Shown here piece by piece: positions 63,663 through 64,000 of a DNA stretch of 64,000 nucleotides. This DNA comes from Microbacterium murale. GTDB taxonomy: Bacteria; Actinomycetota; Actinomycetes; Actinomycetales; Microbacteriaceae. How positions within the stretch are numbered: position 1 is the stretch's first letter; each line of letters begins with the position of its first letter. The notes under the pieces are model-generated. The model did not search any database. It had not been told where the DNA came from and worked only from the letters and a program-made list of their open reading frames with translations. Where the stretch lies: assembly GCF_030815955.1 (NCBI RefSeq), contig NZ_JAUSXK010000001.1, forward strand, positions 1,550,001 to 1,614,000, read 5' to 3'. Position numbers and translations under genes: made by a program.

Positions 63663-64000
63663 AGGCTCTCGCCATCCACGGCAAGGAAGACATTCGCTGG
63701 GAGGACCGCGAGGTTCCGACCCCCGGCAACGGCGAGGTGCGCCTCCGCGTGAGCTACGTGGGCATCTGCGGTTCCGACCTGCACTACTACTTTCACGGCG
63801 CCAACGGCGAGTACACGATCCGCGAACCCCTGACCCCGGGTCACGAGATCTCCGGTGTCGTCGACCTCGACCCGTCCGGCCGCCTGGCCCCCGGCACTCC
63901 GGTCACGGTGCACCCCGCGCGTTACGGTCCCGCGGTGCCCGGCCTCGAGGAGCACCCGCATCTGCGCTCCGGCGGCGACTACTTCGGCAGCGCCGCAGCG
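63659..64000 (+). CDS. L-idonate 5-dehydrogenase-like enzyme, N-terminal part (runs off window)
   Basis: The first 114 residues of a zinc-dependent medium-chain dehydrogenase. GICGSDLHYYFHGANGEY and TPGHEISGVV carry zinc ligands, and HLRSGGDYFGSAAA matches the IdnD group. It starts within the stop of the previous gene. With the mannitol dehydrogenase-family gene and LacI regulator it points to idonate/gluconate or a similar sugar acid. The rest is outside the window. Confidence 0.88.
   Translation, partial: MKALAIHGKEDIRWEDREVPTPGNGEVRLRVSYVGICGSDLHYYFHGANGEYTIREPLTPGHEISGVVDLDPSGRLAPGTPVTVHPARYGPAVPGLEEHPHLRSGGDYFGSAAA

Overview
The window is high-GC actinobacterial DNA, most likely from a Microbacterium or close relative in the Microbacteriaceae. 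The signs are GTG/TTG starts, long runs of genes overlapping by ATGA or GTGA, a complete C50 carotenoid operon (crtE-B-I-Ye-Yf-Eb) with a divergent MarR regulator, DUF222/HNH (13E12-type), DUF559, DUF5655 and GPP34 proteins, and sugar ABC transporters without their own ATPase. I saw no rRNA, tRNA, insertion sequence, prophage or CRISPR array. Gene names and functions come from reading the proteins; no database search was run.

Layout. 1-2153: end of a manganese/iron-type metal ABC transporter. 2265-7849: a trans-sulfuration PLP enzyme divergent from an Lrp regulator, a MATE exporter divergent from an acyl-CoA synthetase, and a small membrane protein. 7973-16766: a ten-gene leftward operon from idi through the C50 carotenoid genes to an SDR/DUF2867 protein, a UV-dimer DNA glycosylase and ferrochelatase, facing a CrtR-like MarR regulator. 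17407-20597: hydrolase, alcohol dehydrogenase and an unknown membrane protein. 20666-25788: a LacI-controlled sugar importer with a GH130 enzyme. 25805-28673: a dehydrogenase gene remnant, DUF5655, MsrA, DUF808 and a PCD-like/VOC fusion. 28783-40536: a LacI-headed ten-gene operon joining a sugar importer to two ADP-ribosylglycohydrolase-family proteins, a PfkB kinase, a glycosidase-like/FGE-like fusion, a CoA transferase and a CitE-like lyase. 40533-46345: isoaspartate methyltransferase, DUF222/HNH, a HAD protein, an FMN riboswitch with ribM and a J-domain protein, and GPP34.

46370-61000 is a purine-to-glycerate region: urate oxidase, HIU hydrolase and OHCU decarboxylase; then hyi, glxR, gcl, a single-gene fusion of glycerate kinase and allantoinase, and a peroxiredoxin; then malate synthase, a DUF6986 aldolase-like protein and ureidoglycine aminohydrolase; then a divergent IclR regulator. 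Several copies of a TTCCAC-N3-GTGGAA-like dyad at these promoters look like the IclR operator. Together they would turn urate into allantoin and glyoxylate, and send glyoxylate to malate or glycerate 2-phosphate. Allantoate amidohydrolase and a ureidoglycolate-cleaving enzyme are not in the window. 61040-64000 starts a LacI-controlled sugar-acid or polyol locus (mannitol dehydrogenase family, IdnD-like dehydrogenase).

The least familiar parts are the 28.8-40.5 kb operon, the glycerate kinase-allantoinase fusion, and the DNA-repair and haem genes translationally coupled to the carotenoid genes.
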